Shown one piece after another: positions 8,311-16,310 of a stretch of DNA of 32,716 nucleotides. A model generated the notes under the pieces. The model did no database searches and had not been told where the DNA came from. It saw only the letters and a program-made list of their open reading frames with translations. The position numbers were made by a program, and so were the translations under genes. This DNA comes from Bacteroidota bacterium. Lineage in GTDB: Bacteria > Bacteroidota > Bacteroidia > Bacteroidales > FEN-979. The stretch spans positions 1-32,716 of the forward strand of contig VGGL01000022.1 in the NCBI GenBank assembly GCA_016868575.1, read 5' to 3'. The first letter of the stretch is position 1. Every line of letters begins with the position of its first letter.

Positions 8311-8626
8311 TATCGGCGCCATCCTCCTTTATGTGCTGTTTGGTGCAGCCATTTTGCTGGCGTTGGTATTCCAGGTATTGCAGATGCGGCATCATCCCCG
8401 GAAGGCAGTGGCGTTAGGGATTGGATTGGCAGGGATAGCTATCCTCATCCTGGTCTCTTTCCTGCTCGCTTCATCCGGTGACCTTCCCGGCAGTTTCCTG
8501 GAACGGTATGACATCACGGCCAACCAATCCCGGTGGATCGGCGCCGGTGTGATCGCCTCACTGGCACTGCTGGTTGCTGCAGTGATCACCATCCTGGCTA
8601 CCTTCATCCATAAACGCTTGAGGTGA
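8294..8626 (+). CDS. Small three-helix membrane protein of the exb operon, function unknown
   Basis: Protein of 110 residues with hydrophobic segments at about 6-28, 39-60 and 82-104 and a short polar loop (SGDLPGSFLERYDITANQSRW) between the second and third. It recognisably fits a type of small protein found between ExbB and ExbD in Bacteroidota, but I know of no assigned activity. The start overlaps the last 17 bases of exbB, and the stop is 1 base before the first exbD. An accessory or assembly role in the motor complex is inferred from position only. Confidence 0.8.
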   Translation: METFIDIGAILLYVLFGAAILLALVFQVLQMRHHPRKAVALGIGLAGIAILILVSFLLASSGDLPGSFLERYDITANQSRWIGAGVIASLALLVAAVITILATFIHKRLR

Positions 8627-8627
8627 C

Positions 8628-9197
8628 ATGGCCATTCGCAGGGTTCCGGAAATCAACGCCAGTTCGATGGCAGATATCGCTTTCCTGCTGCTGATCTTCT
8701 TTTTGGTTACGACGCAGATGAAGACAGAAGTTGGCATCCAACGGGTATTGCCACCCATTCCTGATCCGAAAGCGAAAATCCCTGAAGTGAAGGAACGAAA
8801 CCTGCTGAAGATCGATATTACCAGGAATGACAAGGTGCTGGTGAATGGCAGTGCAACCGGTACAGAGGGTTTGCGCGACAGGATTCGGTTTTTCGTTGCA
8901 AACAATAGTAACGACAGCGCCCTGCCCGAGAAGAAGTTCCAGGATATCTACCCCCTTGGAAAAGTTGCCGTTTCCCGTGGTATTGTTTTTCTGAAAAGCC
9001 ATCCAGAGGCTTCCTACGAAACCTATATCAGGGTTCAGAACGAGATCACAGCGGCTTTTCAGCTCCTCCGTGATCAGCTTTCGAAAGAAAAATTCGGTGT
9101 CCCCCTGGCCTCCCTCAGCGACCCGCAAAAAAAGGAAGCCATCCGGCAGGCCATCCCTGCCATGGTCTCCGAAAGTGAACCCGAACCCATGAAATGA
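8628..9197 (+). CDS. exbD: ExbD/TolR-family biopolymer transport protein (first copy)
   Basis: Protein of 189 residues with a short cytoplasmic N-terminus and one membrane helix (about 14-30, ASSMADIAFLLLIFFLVTTQ). D16 in that helix is at the position of the essential proton-carrying aspartate of ExbD and TolR. The periplasmic part (about 32-189) is longer than in E. coli ExbD (141 residues). It sits 1 base after the small membrane protein gene and 7 bases before a second exbD. Two different ExbD chains suggest a hetero-oligomeric stator, as I recall from other Bacteroidota. Confidence 0.92.
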   Translation: MAIRRVPEINASSMADIAFLLLIFFLVTTQMKTEVGIQRVLPPIPDPKAKIPEVKERNLLKIDITRNDKVLVNGSATGTEGLRDRIRFFVANNSNDSALPEKKFQDIYPLGKVAVSRGIVFLKSHPEASYETYIRVQNEITAAFQLLRDQLSKEKFGVPLASLSDPQKKEAIRQAIPAMVSESEPEPMK

Positions 9198-9204
9198 GCC
9201 GTCG

Positions 9205-9660
9205 ATGAGCATATTCATTAAAACCAGGCATCGGCAGGGATCGTTCATTTCCACCTCCTCATTGCCGGATATCATCTTCATCCTGTTGTTTTTTTTCATG
9301 GTGAGCACCCGGCTGCGGGACACCCAGATACTGGTCAACGTGGTTCCGCCCGCTGCATCCGAATCACAAAAGCTGGAGAAAAAATCAAACGTCAGCTACA
9401 TCTATGTCGGTCAACCGCTCAATACGACAAAACACGGCGAGGCCTATCGCATCCAGTTGAACGACCGGTATGCGGAGACCGGTGAGATCGGCTCATTCAT
9501 TGGCGCCGAGAAAGCTTTCCGGCTGCCGGAAGAGCAGAAAAACCTGGTGGTATCATTGGTTGCCGACAAACGGGTGAAAATGAATACCATCCAGGAGATC
9601 ATCTATGCATTGCGGCAGTCAGAAGCATTCCGGGTGAATTATGCCACGCGGAAGGAGTAG
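9205..9660 (+). CDS. exbD: ExbD/TolR-family biopolymer transport protein (second copy)
   Basis: Protein of 151 residues. The membrane helix (about 18-36, SSLPDIIFILLFFFMVSTR) holds D22, equivalent to D16 of the preceding protein. The periplasmic domain follows, with the usual basic and hydrophobic end (VSLVADKRVKMNTIQEIIYALR). The two ExbD proteins share the helix pattern but little of the periplasmic sequence, so this is an old duplication. It is the last gene of the operon; no TonB is present downstream. Gene-free repeat DNA follows. Confidence 0.9.
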   Translation: MSIFIKTRHRQGSFISTSSLPDIIFILLFFFMVSTRLRDTQILVNVVPPAASESQKLEKKSNVSYIYVGQPLNTTKHGEAYRIQLNDRYAETGEIGSFIGAEKAFRLPEEQKNLVVSLVADKRVKMNTIQEIIYALRQSEAFRVNYATRKE

Positions 9661-10074
9661 GTCAGAGTCAGAGGTCAGAGCCAGAGGTTAGAGGCCGGAA
9701 TACTTCGCACTGCACAGTTCGCATTTGAGTCTTAACATTAAAGACTTTGCATGCAGGGCTTTCTTTCACGCAAAGCACGCCATGGATGGCGTAATGCACG
9801 CAAAGCATTGATAATTAACTACTTCTTTGTGTCCTTTGTGCAGAACTTTGTGCTCTTAGTGGTTAAAGCGCACGATATGATATCCACAAAAGCTATTTCA
9901 AAAAATGGAAGTTGAGAATAATTAAACCAAATCTCGAACATTGATCAACAAGGTTTGAAATTCGATCGAAGGGATGTACAAAGTACAATTGAAAAGGGAC
10001 AATTGGATTGACAAGGGACAATTTTCAATTTTCTCGGGCAACGGACAACGAACAACTAACAACGATATCTGAAA
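9661..10074. repeat. Gene-free block of degenerate short repeats
   Basis: No plausible gene lies here. It opens with GTCAGAG/CCAGAGG iterations (9661-9695). CACGCAAAGCA occurs twice around an inverted repeat (ACGCCAT at 9777-9783, ATGGCGT at 9786-9792). CTTTGTG then occurs three times (about 9832-9872), the reverse complement of the ACAAAG-type iterations that recur between genes of environmental Bacteroidota. GGGACAATT occurs twice, framed by AATTGAAAA (9988-9996) and TTTTCAATT (10023-10031), which can pair. Near-repeated ACGGACAACGAACAACTAACAAC closes the block. It lies at the end of the exb operon and the convergent CPBP gene. Confidence 0.6.
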
Positions 10075-10986
10075 TCAGCTCCTGTCCCGATGTGTTGTCT
10101 TCAGGTATACGATCAGCAGCAGTGAGGCGACGAACGAAAGTGCAATCCAGTACCATTGTTCCATTTTGCCAAATTCTTCGTACTGCACGGCGGTGATCTG
10201 TTTCCGGGTGGTGAAGTCGATCACCACGGCGGCGGCATTGTTGATGAAATGCGCAATAACCGGCGCCCACAGCGATCCGGTGTAAACAAACAGGTAGCCA
10301 AAGATCACCCCCAGCACCATGCGGGGTACAAACCCATAGAATTGCATATGAAAGGCGCTGAAGATGATAGCTGCCAACAGAATGGCCACATGGGGGTTCT
10401 TCAACCAATCCTTGAAAAGGCGGATAAACAGTCCACGGAAAAGCAACTCCTCCCCGATGGCCGGCAGCAAAGCCATCACCAGCAGATTGCCCATCAGTCC
10501 GCCAAAGGACTGGATATTCAAAAATCCCTCCGTAAGCTGAAGTCCCTGGTCTTCCATCATGCGCATCCAGGCTTCCACCTTCGATAAAGAGGCTGGCAAA
10601 GTCATGTTTTCATTCAGGTCGATAAGCCAGTTGATGAATGGGAGTGATACGAAAACAACCACGATGGAAACGACAATGCCTATGAGACGAGGTTTTACGG
10701 AGAGTCCCAGGTAAGTGCTAACACGAGGTGAAAAGAAAAGTGCCAGCAGCAGGGGCGGGAGGATGAAAGTCCCAATAGCCTGAACCACCTGCATGCTCTT
10801 CAAAAAAACAGCATTGTCAGGGTTAGCGTAATCTGACAAACGTGCCGGAAGATCTGCCAGACGGATATCAAACACGAGCATGCCTGCCGCCATACCCAGG
10901 AGTGAGACCACCACCAGGGAGACCATGATGATGATCACGGCAAAGAGCAGTTTTCCGAGAGGCGAAAGGGTTTGGAGCAGGGGCAT
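10075..10986 (-). CDS. CPBP-family (CAAX/Abi-like) intramembrane metalloprotease
   Basis: Protein of 303 residues with about eight hydrophobic segments. The CPBP core is complete: motif 1 GEELLFRG with E179, E180 and R184, motif 2 IFSAFHMQFYG with H213, and motif 3 APVIAHFINN with H246 and N250. These residues are the expected metal- and catalysis-associated positions of the Rce1-like glutamic or metallo-type intramembrane proteases. Bacterial members act on membrane peptides, bacteriocins or unknown substrates, and none is identifiable here. The gene diverges from the dihydrouridine synthase, with 51 bases between the two starts. Confidence 0.9.
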   Translation of the reverse strand: MPLLQTLSPLGKLLFAVIIIMVSLVVVSLLGMAAGMLVFDIRLADLPARLSDYANPDNAVFLKSMQVVQAIGTFILPPLLLALFFSPRVSTYLGLSVKPRLIGIVVSIVVVFVSLPFINWLIDLNENMTLPASLSKVEAWMRMMEDQGLQLTEGFLNIQSFGGLMGNLLVMALLPAIGEELLFRGLFIRLFKDWLKNPHVAILLAAIIFSAFHMQFYGFVPRMVLGVIFGYLFVYTGSLWAPVIAHFINNAAAVVIDFTTRKQITAVQYEEFGKMEQWYWIALSFVASLLLIVYLKTTHRDRS

Positions 10987-11003
10987 GGGATGCAGATTAT
11001 GGC

Positions 11004-11011
11004 TAATTTTG
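11004..11011 (+). promoter_or_regulatory. -7 box of the dihydrouridine synthase gene
   Basis: TAATTTTG fits TAnnTTTG. A transcript from near 11015 would exclude the ATG at 10972 and fits the TTG start at 11038. No clear -33 element. Confidence 0.45.
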
Positions 11012-11037
11012 CCGGTAAAAGTAGTGAATTTAGGGTT

Positions 11038-12048
11038 TTGGTAAAGATCGGAGCTATCGAACTACCTGATTATCCGCTGATCCTGGCGCCGATGGAGAAT
11101 TTCACGGATCTCCCCTTCCGCCTGATCTGCCGGGAGATGGGCGCCGACCTGGTGATCTCGGAGTTCATCTCTTCGGAAGGGCTTATCCGCCTGGCGAAAA
11201 AATCACGGCAAAAGATGACGATGGAGGCTAACGAGCACCCTGTGGGCATTCAGATCGTTGGTCATGATGAGGAACACATGAAGGAAGCAGTTGTTCTGGC
11301 TACCGAGGCGGGACCCGACCTGATCGATCTCAATTTCGGCTGTCCGGCCCGGAAAGTAGTGTCAAAAGGCTCAGGCGCTGCCCTCCTGGCAGATATCGAT
11401 AAAATGGTCCGCATTGCTGCTACTGTTGTGCGCGCTACGACCCTTCCTGTGACAGCCAAAACGCGCCTGGGGTGGGATGAGCAAAACAAAAACATCCTGG
11501 AAATTGCCCTCCGGTTGCAGGATGCCGGCATCCGGGCACTCAGCATTCATGGACGCACGAAAGTGCAGGCGTACAAAGGTCGTGCTGACTGGACATTGAT
11601 AGCTGAAGTCAGGAACCATCCCGCCATCCACATACCTGTTTTCGGTAATGGAGACATCACAGATGTCTTTTCAGCAGGGGAAATCAGAAAGAAATACGCG
11701 GTTGATGGGATGATGATCGGCCGCGGGGCAGTTGGAAATCCGTGGATCTTCAGGGAGATCAAGCATTACTTTTCAACCGGAGAAATGCTTCCATCACCCA
11801 CCATACCAGCACGGCTTGCCATCTTAAACCGCCATATTGAGATGGCCGTCGCGCTCAAAGGAGAAATGAAAGCCCTGCTCGAGATGCGTAAATTTTACAC
11901 CGGCTATTTCAAGGGTATTGCCGGGATCAAACTTTACAGGGCAAAGCTGGTCACCGCTGGAAATTGGGATGAGGTGAATCAGATCCTGGGAGAGATCTCA
12001 GGCATGGCGCCGGCGGACGATCGACTCAAACAGGACAAACAGATCTGA
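11038..12048 (+). CDS. dusB: tRNA-dihydrouridine synthase (DusB-like)
   Basis: Flavin enzyme that reduces uridine to dihydrouridine in the D-loop of tRNA using FMN and NADPH. I place the start at TTG 11038 so that the protein begins VKIGAIELPDYPLILAPMEN, the normal DusB opening. The ATG at 10972 would overlap the divergent CPBP gene and lie upstream of the predicted promoter. The resulting 336 residues match family length. NFGCPARKVVSKGSGAALL carries the catalytic cysteine (C102), ALSIHGRTKVQAYKGRADW the phosphate/tRNA region, and FGNGDI with MIGRGAVGNPWIF the FMN-binding end. Its last 51 bases overlap the convergent gene at 11998. Confidence 0.92.
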   Translation: MVKIGAIELPDYPLILAPMENFTDLPFRLICREMGADLVISEFISSEGLIRLAKKSRQKMTMEANEHPVGIQIVGHDEEHMKEAVVLATEAGPDLIDLNFGCPARKVVSKGSGAALLADIDKMVRIAATVVRATTLPVTAKTRLGWDEQNKNILEIALRLQDAGIRALSIHGRTKVQAYKGRADWTLIAEVRNHPAIHIPVFGNGDITDVFSAGEIRKKYAVDGMMIGRGAVGNPWIFREIKHYFSTGEMLPSPTIPARLAILNRHIEMAVALKGEMKALLEMRKFYTGYFKGIAGIKLYRAKLVTAGNWDEVNQILGEISGMAPADDRLKQDKQI

Positions 12049-12693
12049 AGATTTCTCCCACTCGTTTTGCTGAGCCAAAGAGCCGAGGATCGTCATGGCT
12101 TCAGCCATATGTCCGGCATTATTGAGCTTTTGAATGGCTTCATTATAATCCTTCTGGCTGCCATTGAAAAGATTTGTGACGAAGGCATATTTTTCATTGA
12201 TGCCGATGCCCGCCCGGATATCGTTGAGTTTGTTTTGCCGGATAGAAGCGCGCAAGCCGGTGTCTTCCTGCTCGGCGTATTTGTCTGCTATGGTTTGTCC
12301 GGAAGAGAAGAGGTCGACGGTTTCCTTGCGATGTGATTTTATTCTTGCTGGCGTTGGGGAAGGTGGAGTCATCTCCGGTGTTTCAGGGGGTGAATGATCC
12401 TCTGGTGGCATTGGTGTGGAGCTTTCCGGGATGTCAGCAGGCTTTTCATCGTGAGGGGATACCGGTTTGATCTTCAACACGGTCCCTTTGATTGGTTCCG
12501 GATTCTCCGGCAGGGTTTTATTATTCAGTTTATCCAGCCATTGGATATCGCTATAGAGCCTGATAATATTGGCTTTCAGCAGGTCTATCTCGATTTGCGG
12601 GATATGGTCTTCATACTCCTGGATGATGCGGAATTCTTCTACGATCAATTCAAGAAGGGAGGTGATATCATGCTGCAGCAGTTGTTTTTCCAT
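11998..12693 (-). CDS. Conserved Bacteroidota helical protein of unknown function
   Basis: Protein of 231 residues. Residues 1-60 form a predicted helical, amphipathic region. Residues 75-116 are a proline-, serine- and glutamate-rich linker. The C-terminal helical domain (about 120-231) contains GIGINEKYAFVTNLFNG (162-178), then YNEAIQKLNN, and ends in LFESIVRRR. I recall similar GIND..F..ELFNG domains in many Bacteroidota hypothetical proteins, with no function known to me. There is no signal peptide or membrane segment. It overlaps the dus gene tail-to-tail by 51 bases and shares a symmetrical intergenic region with divergent tdk. Confidence 0.8.
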   Translation of the reverse strand: MEKQLLQHDITSLLELIVEEFRIIQEYEDHIPQIEIDLLKANIIRLYSDIQWLDKLNNKTLPENPEPIKGTVLKIKPVSPHDEKPADIPESSTPMPPEDHSPPETPEMTPPSPTPARIKSHRKETVDLFSSGQTIADKYAEQEDTGLRASIRQNKLNDIRAGIGINEKYAFVTNLFNGSQKDYNEAIQKLNNAGHMAEAMTILGSLAQQNEWEKSSDLFVLFESIVRRRHA

Positions 12694-12733
12694 GATGCGG
12701 TAAGATTTGCTGTTCCGGAGATTCGATAATTCA

Positions 12734-12754
12734 TTAATTTTACCGCAAAATTAA
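12734..12754. promoter_or_regulatory. Divergent promoter dyad between the helical-protein gene and tdk
   Basis: TTAATTTT (12734-12741) and AAAATTAA (12747-12754) form a perfect 8-base inverted repeat around ACCGC. The minus-strand arm gives TAATTTTG (plus-strand 12746-12753), a full -7 box for the minus gene. The plus-strand arm gives TAATTTTA, one base off, for tdk. It could be two back-to-back -7 boxes or an operator. Confidence 0.45.
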
Positions 12755-12783
12755 CCATTTCGGGTCGAACTTTTCGCGGAACC

Positions 12784-13389
12784 ATGTTTTTAGAAACCAG
12801 CAGACATCCGGGTCGTCGCAACGGGTGGATCGAAGTGATCTGCGGATCGATGTTCAGTGGCAAGACGGAAGAATTGATCCGGCGGCTGAACCGCGCCCGC
12901 ATCGCTCGGCAAAAAGTTGAGATCTTCAAACCCCTGATCGATACAAGATACGATGAACAGCAGGTAGTTTCACACGATGCCAACAGCATCCCGTCGACAC
13001 CGGTTTCAGCAGCTTCCCAGATCCTGCTCTTGACCCAGGAGGTAGATGTGGTGGGCGTGGATGAGGCGCAATTCTTCGATGCAGAGCTGACCGCCGTTTG
13101 CAATTACCTGGCCAACCGCGGTATCCGGGTTATTGTCGCAGGTCTTGACATGGACTACCTGGGGAATCCTTTCGGTCCCATTCCTTCGTTGATGGCCACC
13201 GCCGAATATGTTACAAAGGTTCATGCCATTTGCATGCATTGCGGCAACCTGGCACAATACTCCCATCGCATTGTCAACGAAAGCGGACTGGTGGTGTTGG
13301 GCGAGAAAGATGCCTATGAACCGCTCTGCCGTTCTTGCTTCCAGGAGGTGCTGGCAAAAAAGAAACCCGGCAAGCAGAAAAATCCATAA
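12784..13389 (+). CDS. tdk: Thymidine kinase (type II)
   Basis: Salvage enzyme that phosphorylates thymidine with ATP. Protein of 201 residues. The P-loop is GSMFSGKT (21-28), and [10 protein letters not shown] contains E94, the expected catalytic base. The C-terminal zinc site is CMHC paired with CRSC. The lasso region around [19 protein letters not shown] binds the nucleoside. The N-terminal lead [20 protein letters not shown] matches Bacteroides-type enzymes. Its stop codon is part of the -7 box of the following cyclophilin gene. Confidence 0.95.
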   Translation: MFLETSRHPGRRNGWIEVICGSMFSGKTEELIRRLNRARIARQKVEIFKPLIDTRYDEQQVVSHDANSIPSTPVSAASQILLLTQEVDVVGVDEAQFFDAELTAVCNYLANRGIRVIVAGLDMDYLGNPFGPIPSLMATAEYVTKVHAICMHCGNLAQYSHRIVNESGLVVLGEKDAYEPLCRSCFQEVLAKKKPGKQKNP

Positions 13390-13394
13390 TTTTG
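13387..13394 (+). promoter_or_regulatory. -7 box of the cyclophilin-pheS transcription unit
   Basis: TAATTTTG fits TAnnTTTG, and its first three bases are the tdk stop codon. The predicted transcript begins near 13398, 14 bases before the ATG at 13412. The -33 region is not convincing. Confidence 0.45.
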
Positions 13395-13411
13395 CGCGAA
13401 AATTTATTATC

Positions 13412-14074
13412 ATGTCCGTAAAATCTCTCATGTACACGATGCTCCTGACGGGCATCATCATCTCACTCAATATCATGAATGTGAACGCACAAAAGCCACA
13501 ATCACAGGAAAAACAGATCCATATTGTCATCCACACCGAATATGGAGATATCAAGGCCGTTCTCTACAATGAGACACCACTCCACCGGGACAATATGGAA
13601 AAAATCATCAAGCAGGGATGGTATAACAATTCGCCCTTTCACCGGGTGATCCAGGCCTTCATGATCCAGGGCGGTAGAAATGCCGATGGACGGGATGACC
13701 CCGGGTACACGGTCCCCGCCGAGTTCAAATCTGCCTATTTCCACAAAAAGGGAGCCCTGGCCGCTGCCCGGATGCCCGATCAGGTGAATCCAAAGAAGAG
13801 CTCTTCCGGATCGCAGTTTTACATCGTCCAGGGTAAAAAGTACACGGAAGACCAACTCACAAACCTGGAACAACGTACCGGTAAAACCTTCTCCCTGGAG
13901 CAACGGAAAGCATACTCCACAGTGGGAGGAACACCTTTCCTGGATGGTGATTACACCGTTTTTGGGGAAGTCTACGAAGGGATGGAAGCCGTTGACAAGA
14001 TCGCTGCAGTGGCCAAGGACAATAACGACCATCCGTTGAAGAGCGTCAAAATGACCATCGAGATCCTCAAATAA
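13412..14074 (+). CDS. Cyclophilin-type peptidyl-prolyl cis-trans isomerase, exported
   Basis: Protein of 220 residues from the ATG at 13412. The frame stays open back to 13208, inside tdk, but that extension is not conserved and overlaps tdk. A signal peptide of about 27 residues ends at NVNAQ, placing the enzyme in the periplasm. The cyclophilin core shows FHRVIQAFMIQGG, AAARMPDQVNPKKSSSGSQFYIV and DGDYTVFGEVYEGMEAVDKIA. A 30-residue insertion (KYTEDQLTNLEQRTGKTF...) lies between the strands, a feature I recall from other Bacteroidota cyclophilins. The role is folding of secreted or outer-membrane proteins. pheS begins 3 bases after the stop. Confidence 0.9.
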   Translation: MSVKSLMYTMLLTGIIISLNIMNVNAQKPQSQEKQIHIVIHTEYGDIKAVLYNETPLHRDNMEKIIKQGWYNNSPFHRVIQAFMIQGGRNADGRDDPGYTVPAEFKSAYFHKKGALAAARMPDQVNPKKSSSGSQFYIVQGKKYTEDQLTNLEQRTGKTFSLEQRKAYSTVGGTPFLDGDYTVFGEVYEGMEAVDKIAAVAKDNNDHPLKSVKMTIEILK

Positions 14075-14077
14075 CCC

Positions 14078-15097
14078 ATGCAGGATAAGATCAGAAAACA
14101 TATTGCCGATATTGAGACTTTCACCTGCCAGTCAGCGGAAGAGCTTGAAAAATTCCGGATTCATTACTTAGGTAAAAAGGGGATCCTGGCAGAACTTTTT
14201 TCAGCATTTAAAAACGTCTCCCCGGAATCGAGAAAGGAAACAGGCCAGTTGCTCAACGAGCTGAAAGATGCGGCCAACGGATGCATCACCCGGATGAAAG
14301 AAAGCCTTGGGAAACCAGGACAAGGGTCGGAGGATGCGATCGATCTGACCCTTCCGGTGGATGATTCGATTGGAAGCCGACATCCTTTATCCATTACCCG
14401 GAACAGGATCACAGAGATCTTTTCCCGGATCGGTTTTTCGGTGGAGGAAGGACCGGAGATCGAAAGCGACCGGTATAATTTCGGCGCTCTCAACTTCCCG
14501 GTCAACCACCCTGCACGGGATATGCAGGATACTTTTTTTATTGAGAAAGATCCTGATATCCTGCTTCGCACACACACCTCCTCGGTGCAAATCCGGTACA
14601 TGGAAAAACATCCGCCACCGATACGCAGCATTTTCCCCGGTAGGGTATTCCGCAATGAGGCTATCTCTGCCCGCGCCCACTGCATCTTCCATCAGGTTGA
14701 AGGATTGGCGGTTGACAAGGATGTTTCTTTTGCTGACCTGAAGCAGACACTCCTTTATTTCGCTCGGGAGATGTTCGGCCCGCAAACACAGATTCGGCTG
14801 CGTCCTTCGTTTTTTCCCTTTACGGAGCCCTCAGCCGAACTCGATATTTCCTGCAATATCTGCGGAGGAAAAGGTTGTAATATTTGCAAGCATACCGGCT
14901 GGGTGGAGATCCTTGGGTGCGGCATGGTCCATCCGATTGTGCTCGAAAATTGTGGTATCGACAGTCAGAAAAATACGGGTTATGCCTTTGGAATGGGGAT
15001 TGAACGGATCGCCATGCTAAAGTACCTGGTTCGCGACATTCGGCTCTATTTCGAAAACGACATCCGGTTCCTGAAACAGTTCGGCAGCGCCTTTTAA
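14078..15097 (+). CDS. pheS: Phenylalanyl-tRNA synthetase alpha subunit
   Basis: Protein of 339 residues, normal length for the family. The N-terminal helical coiled coil (about 1-85) contacts tRNA. The class II catalytic core includes motif 2 in FPGRVFRNEAISARAHCIFH and motif 3 in GYAFGMGIERIAML. CNICGGKGCNICKHTGWVEI is the usual cysteine-bearing insert of bacterial PheS. It charges tRNA-Phe together with PheT, which is not in this window. It ends 2 bases from the convergent gene at 15100. Confidence 0.96.
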   Translation: MQDKIRKHIADIETFTCQSAEELEKFRIHYLGKKGILAELFSAFKNVSPESRKETGQLLNELKDAANGCITRMKESLGKPGQGSEDAIDLTLPVDDSIGSRHPLSITRNRITEIFSRIGFSVEEGPEIESDRYNFGALNFPVNHPARDMQDTFFIEKDPDILLRTHTSSVQIRYMEKHPPPIRSIFPGRVFRNEAISARAHCIFHQVEGLAVDKDVSFADLKQTLLYFAREMFGPQTQIRLRPSFFPFTEPSAELDISCNICGGKGCNICKHTGWVEILGCGMVHPIVLENCGIDSQKNTGYAFGMGIERIAMLKYLVRDIRLYFENDIRFLKQFGSAF

Positions 15098-15099
15098 CC

Positions 15100-15558
15100 T
15101 CATTTTCCCGATCCCAACAGGTGCATTTCAAGGTCGGAAACAAACAGATCCCACTCGGGAAGGGACTGTGCTTCAACAGGAAAAACAGCCAGCACGTCGT
15201 TGATATTCCGGAGACATTCCAGAAGGTCCAGTTTTTTAGGTGTAGGCATAGCCCCCTGAACGATCATCAGATAATCTGCCTGTTTGAGTGACGGGAACAA
15301 GACCCCCTGTGCATTTCGGTTGGCCAGCAGGTGCAAGGTGATGGCCGTTGCTTCATCATGGTAATGGTAAAGCGAAAACGCCCTGTTTTCTTGCGGCTTG
15401 GAAGATTGTTTCACGAAATCATCCTTTCTGGAGAGATGGACACCTGCTGCCTGGTTGATCAACCATGTGAGCCGGTATTCCCGCAAGTGGCAAGAAATGC
15501 CAAAGATGGAAAAGGATTCGGAGGACGAATGGCTGAGGAGTACTTTTTTGGCCATCAT
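15100..15558 (-). CDS. IPExxxVDY-family protein, function unknown
   Basis: Protein of 152 residues (a second ATG at 15555 is as likely). It matches the small Bacteroidota family found just after rnc: an N-terminal helix-strand region with SIFGISCHLREYRLTWLINQ, a central YHYHDEATAITLHLLANR, and a C-terminal FPSLKQADYLMIVQG at the place of the name-giving IPE..VDY motif. That motif is degenerate here (FPS...ADY). No enzymatic motif or signal peptide is visible. It is the last gene of the acpP-fabF-rnc operon, 20 bases after rnc. A role tied to RNase III or RNA processing would be guilt by association only. Confidence 0.75.
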   Translation of the reverse strand: MMAKKVLLSHSSSESFSIFGISCHLREYRLTWLINQAAGVHLSRKDDFVKQSSKPQENRAFSLYHYHDEATAITLHLLANRNAQGVLFPSLKQADYLMIVQGAMPTPKKLDLLECLRNINDVLAVFPVEAQSLPEWDLFVSDLEMHLLGSGK

Positions 15559-15578
15559 ACATTCATATTGGCATTGCC

Positions 15579-16307
15579 TCAGGCTACCGGAGGGTCGACA
15601 AGGGCATGATACGCTTTTTCCGCTGCATTTTGTTCTGCGCCCTTGATGGAGTAATCCTGTCCCCTGGCGATGACCTTATCTTCAATCTCGGCATCTACGA
15701 TATACTGTTTTCGGTAGCCTGTTCCCACCTCTTCGACAACCAAAAACCTGAGTTGTTTCTTTTCTCTTTGGGCAAGTTCGATCAGTTTGCTTTTATAGTT
15801 GATCTCCAGGTTTTCGAGCTGATCGATATCCAGGTGAACTTCGATGATCCGTTTGAGGAGGATTTTTTTGGTGAACTTGTATCCACGGTCAAGGTAAATT
15901 GCTCCGATCAAGGCTTCGAAAGCATCACCGGCAAAAGACCGGTAAGCATTGCCGGAAGAGGTATCTATCCGGATGAGATTATCCATTCCGATTTTTTGGG
16001 CTAGTCTGATAAGCTGGCTCCGGCTGACGATCTTGGATCGCATTTCGGTAAGGAAGCCTTCATCTTTGTAAGGGAATTTACGGAAAAGGTAGTCGGCTAT
16101 AATGCAATCTAGAACAGCATCGCCAAGGTATTCCAGTCGTTCATTGTCAATACGGATTCCCCTGCTGTTTTCCTGGGAAGATGACTTGTGGAGAAAAGCA
16201 AGTTTGTAGAGAAACAAGTTATTCGGATAGAAGCCGAAAATATTCTTGATCGACTGTAAAAGGGATTTATCGGAGGAAAAAGCCGTCTTGAGTACTCCGA
16301 AATTCAA
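15579..16307 (-). CDS. rnc: Ribonuclease III
   Basis: Double-stranded-RNA endonuclease for rRNA and mRNA processing. Protein of 242 residues. The signature NERLEYLGDAVL places E56, E59 and D63 at the positions of E. coli E38, E41 and D45. D128 and E131 (FAGDAFEALIGAIYLDRG) match the metal-binding D114 and E117. The C-terminal double-stranded RNA-binding domain covers about 170-240 and ends with GAEQNAAEKAYHAL. It starts 3 bases after fabF, so the two are almost certainly co-transcribed. Confidence 0.95.
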   Translation of the reverse strand: MNFGVLKTAFSSDKSLLQSIKNIFGFYPNNLFLYKLAFLHKSSSQENSRGIRIDNERLEYLGDAVLDCIIADYLFRKFPYKDEGFLTEMRSKIVSRSQLIRLAQKIGMDNLIRIDTSSGNAYRSFAGDAFEALIGAIYLDRGYKFTKKILLKRIIEVHLDIDQLENLEINYKSKLIELAQREKKQLRFLVVEEVGTGYRKQYIVDAEIEDKVIARGQDYSIKGAEQNAAEKAYHALVDPPVA

Positions 16308-16310
16308 TGA

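Noticed and set aside
8604-9338. A 244-codon minus-strand open frame across both exbD genes
   Set aside because: Both exbD frames have helix and aspartate motifs, while the antisense product has none. It is a shadow of GC-biased codons.
13208-13411. Upstream extension of the cyclophilin frame into tdk
   Set aside because: It overlaps tdk in another frame and precedes a clean signal peptide at 13412 with a -7 box directly upstream.
13006-14101. Two long minus-strand frames (13006-13554 and 13502-14101) opposite tdk and the cyclophilin gene
   Set aside because: They overlap conserved plus-strand genes entirely and show no recognisable protein pattern.
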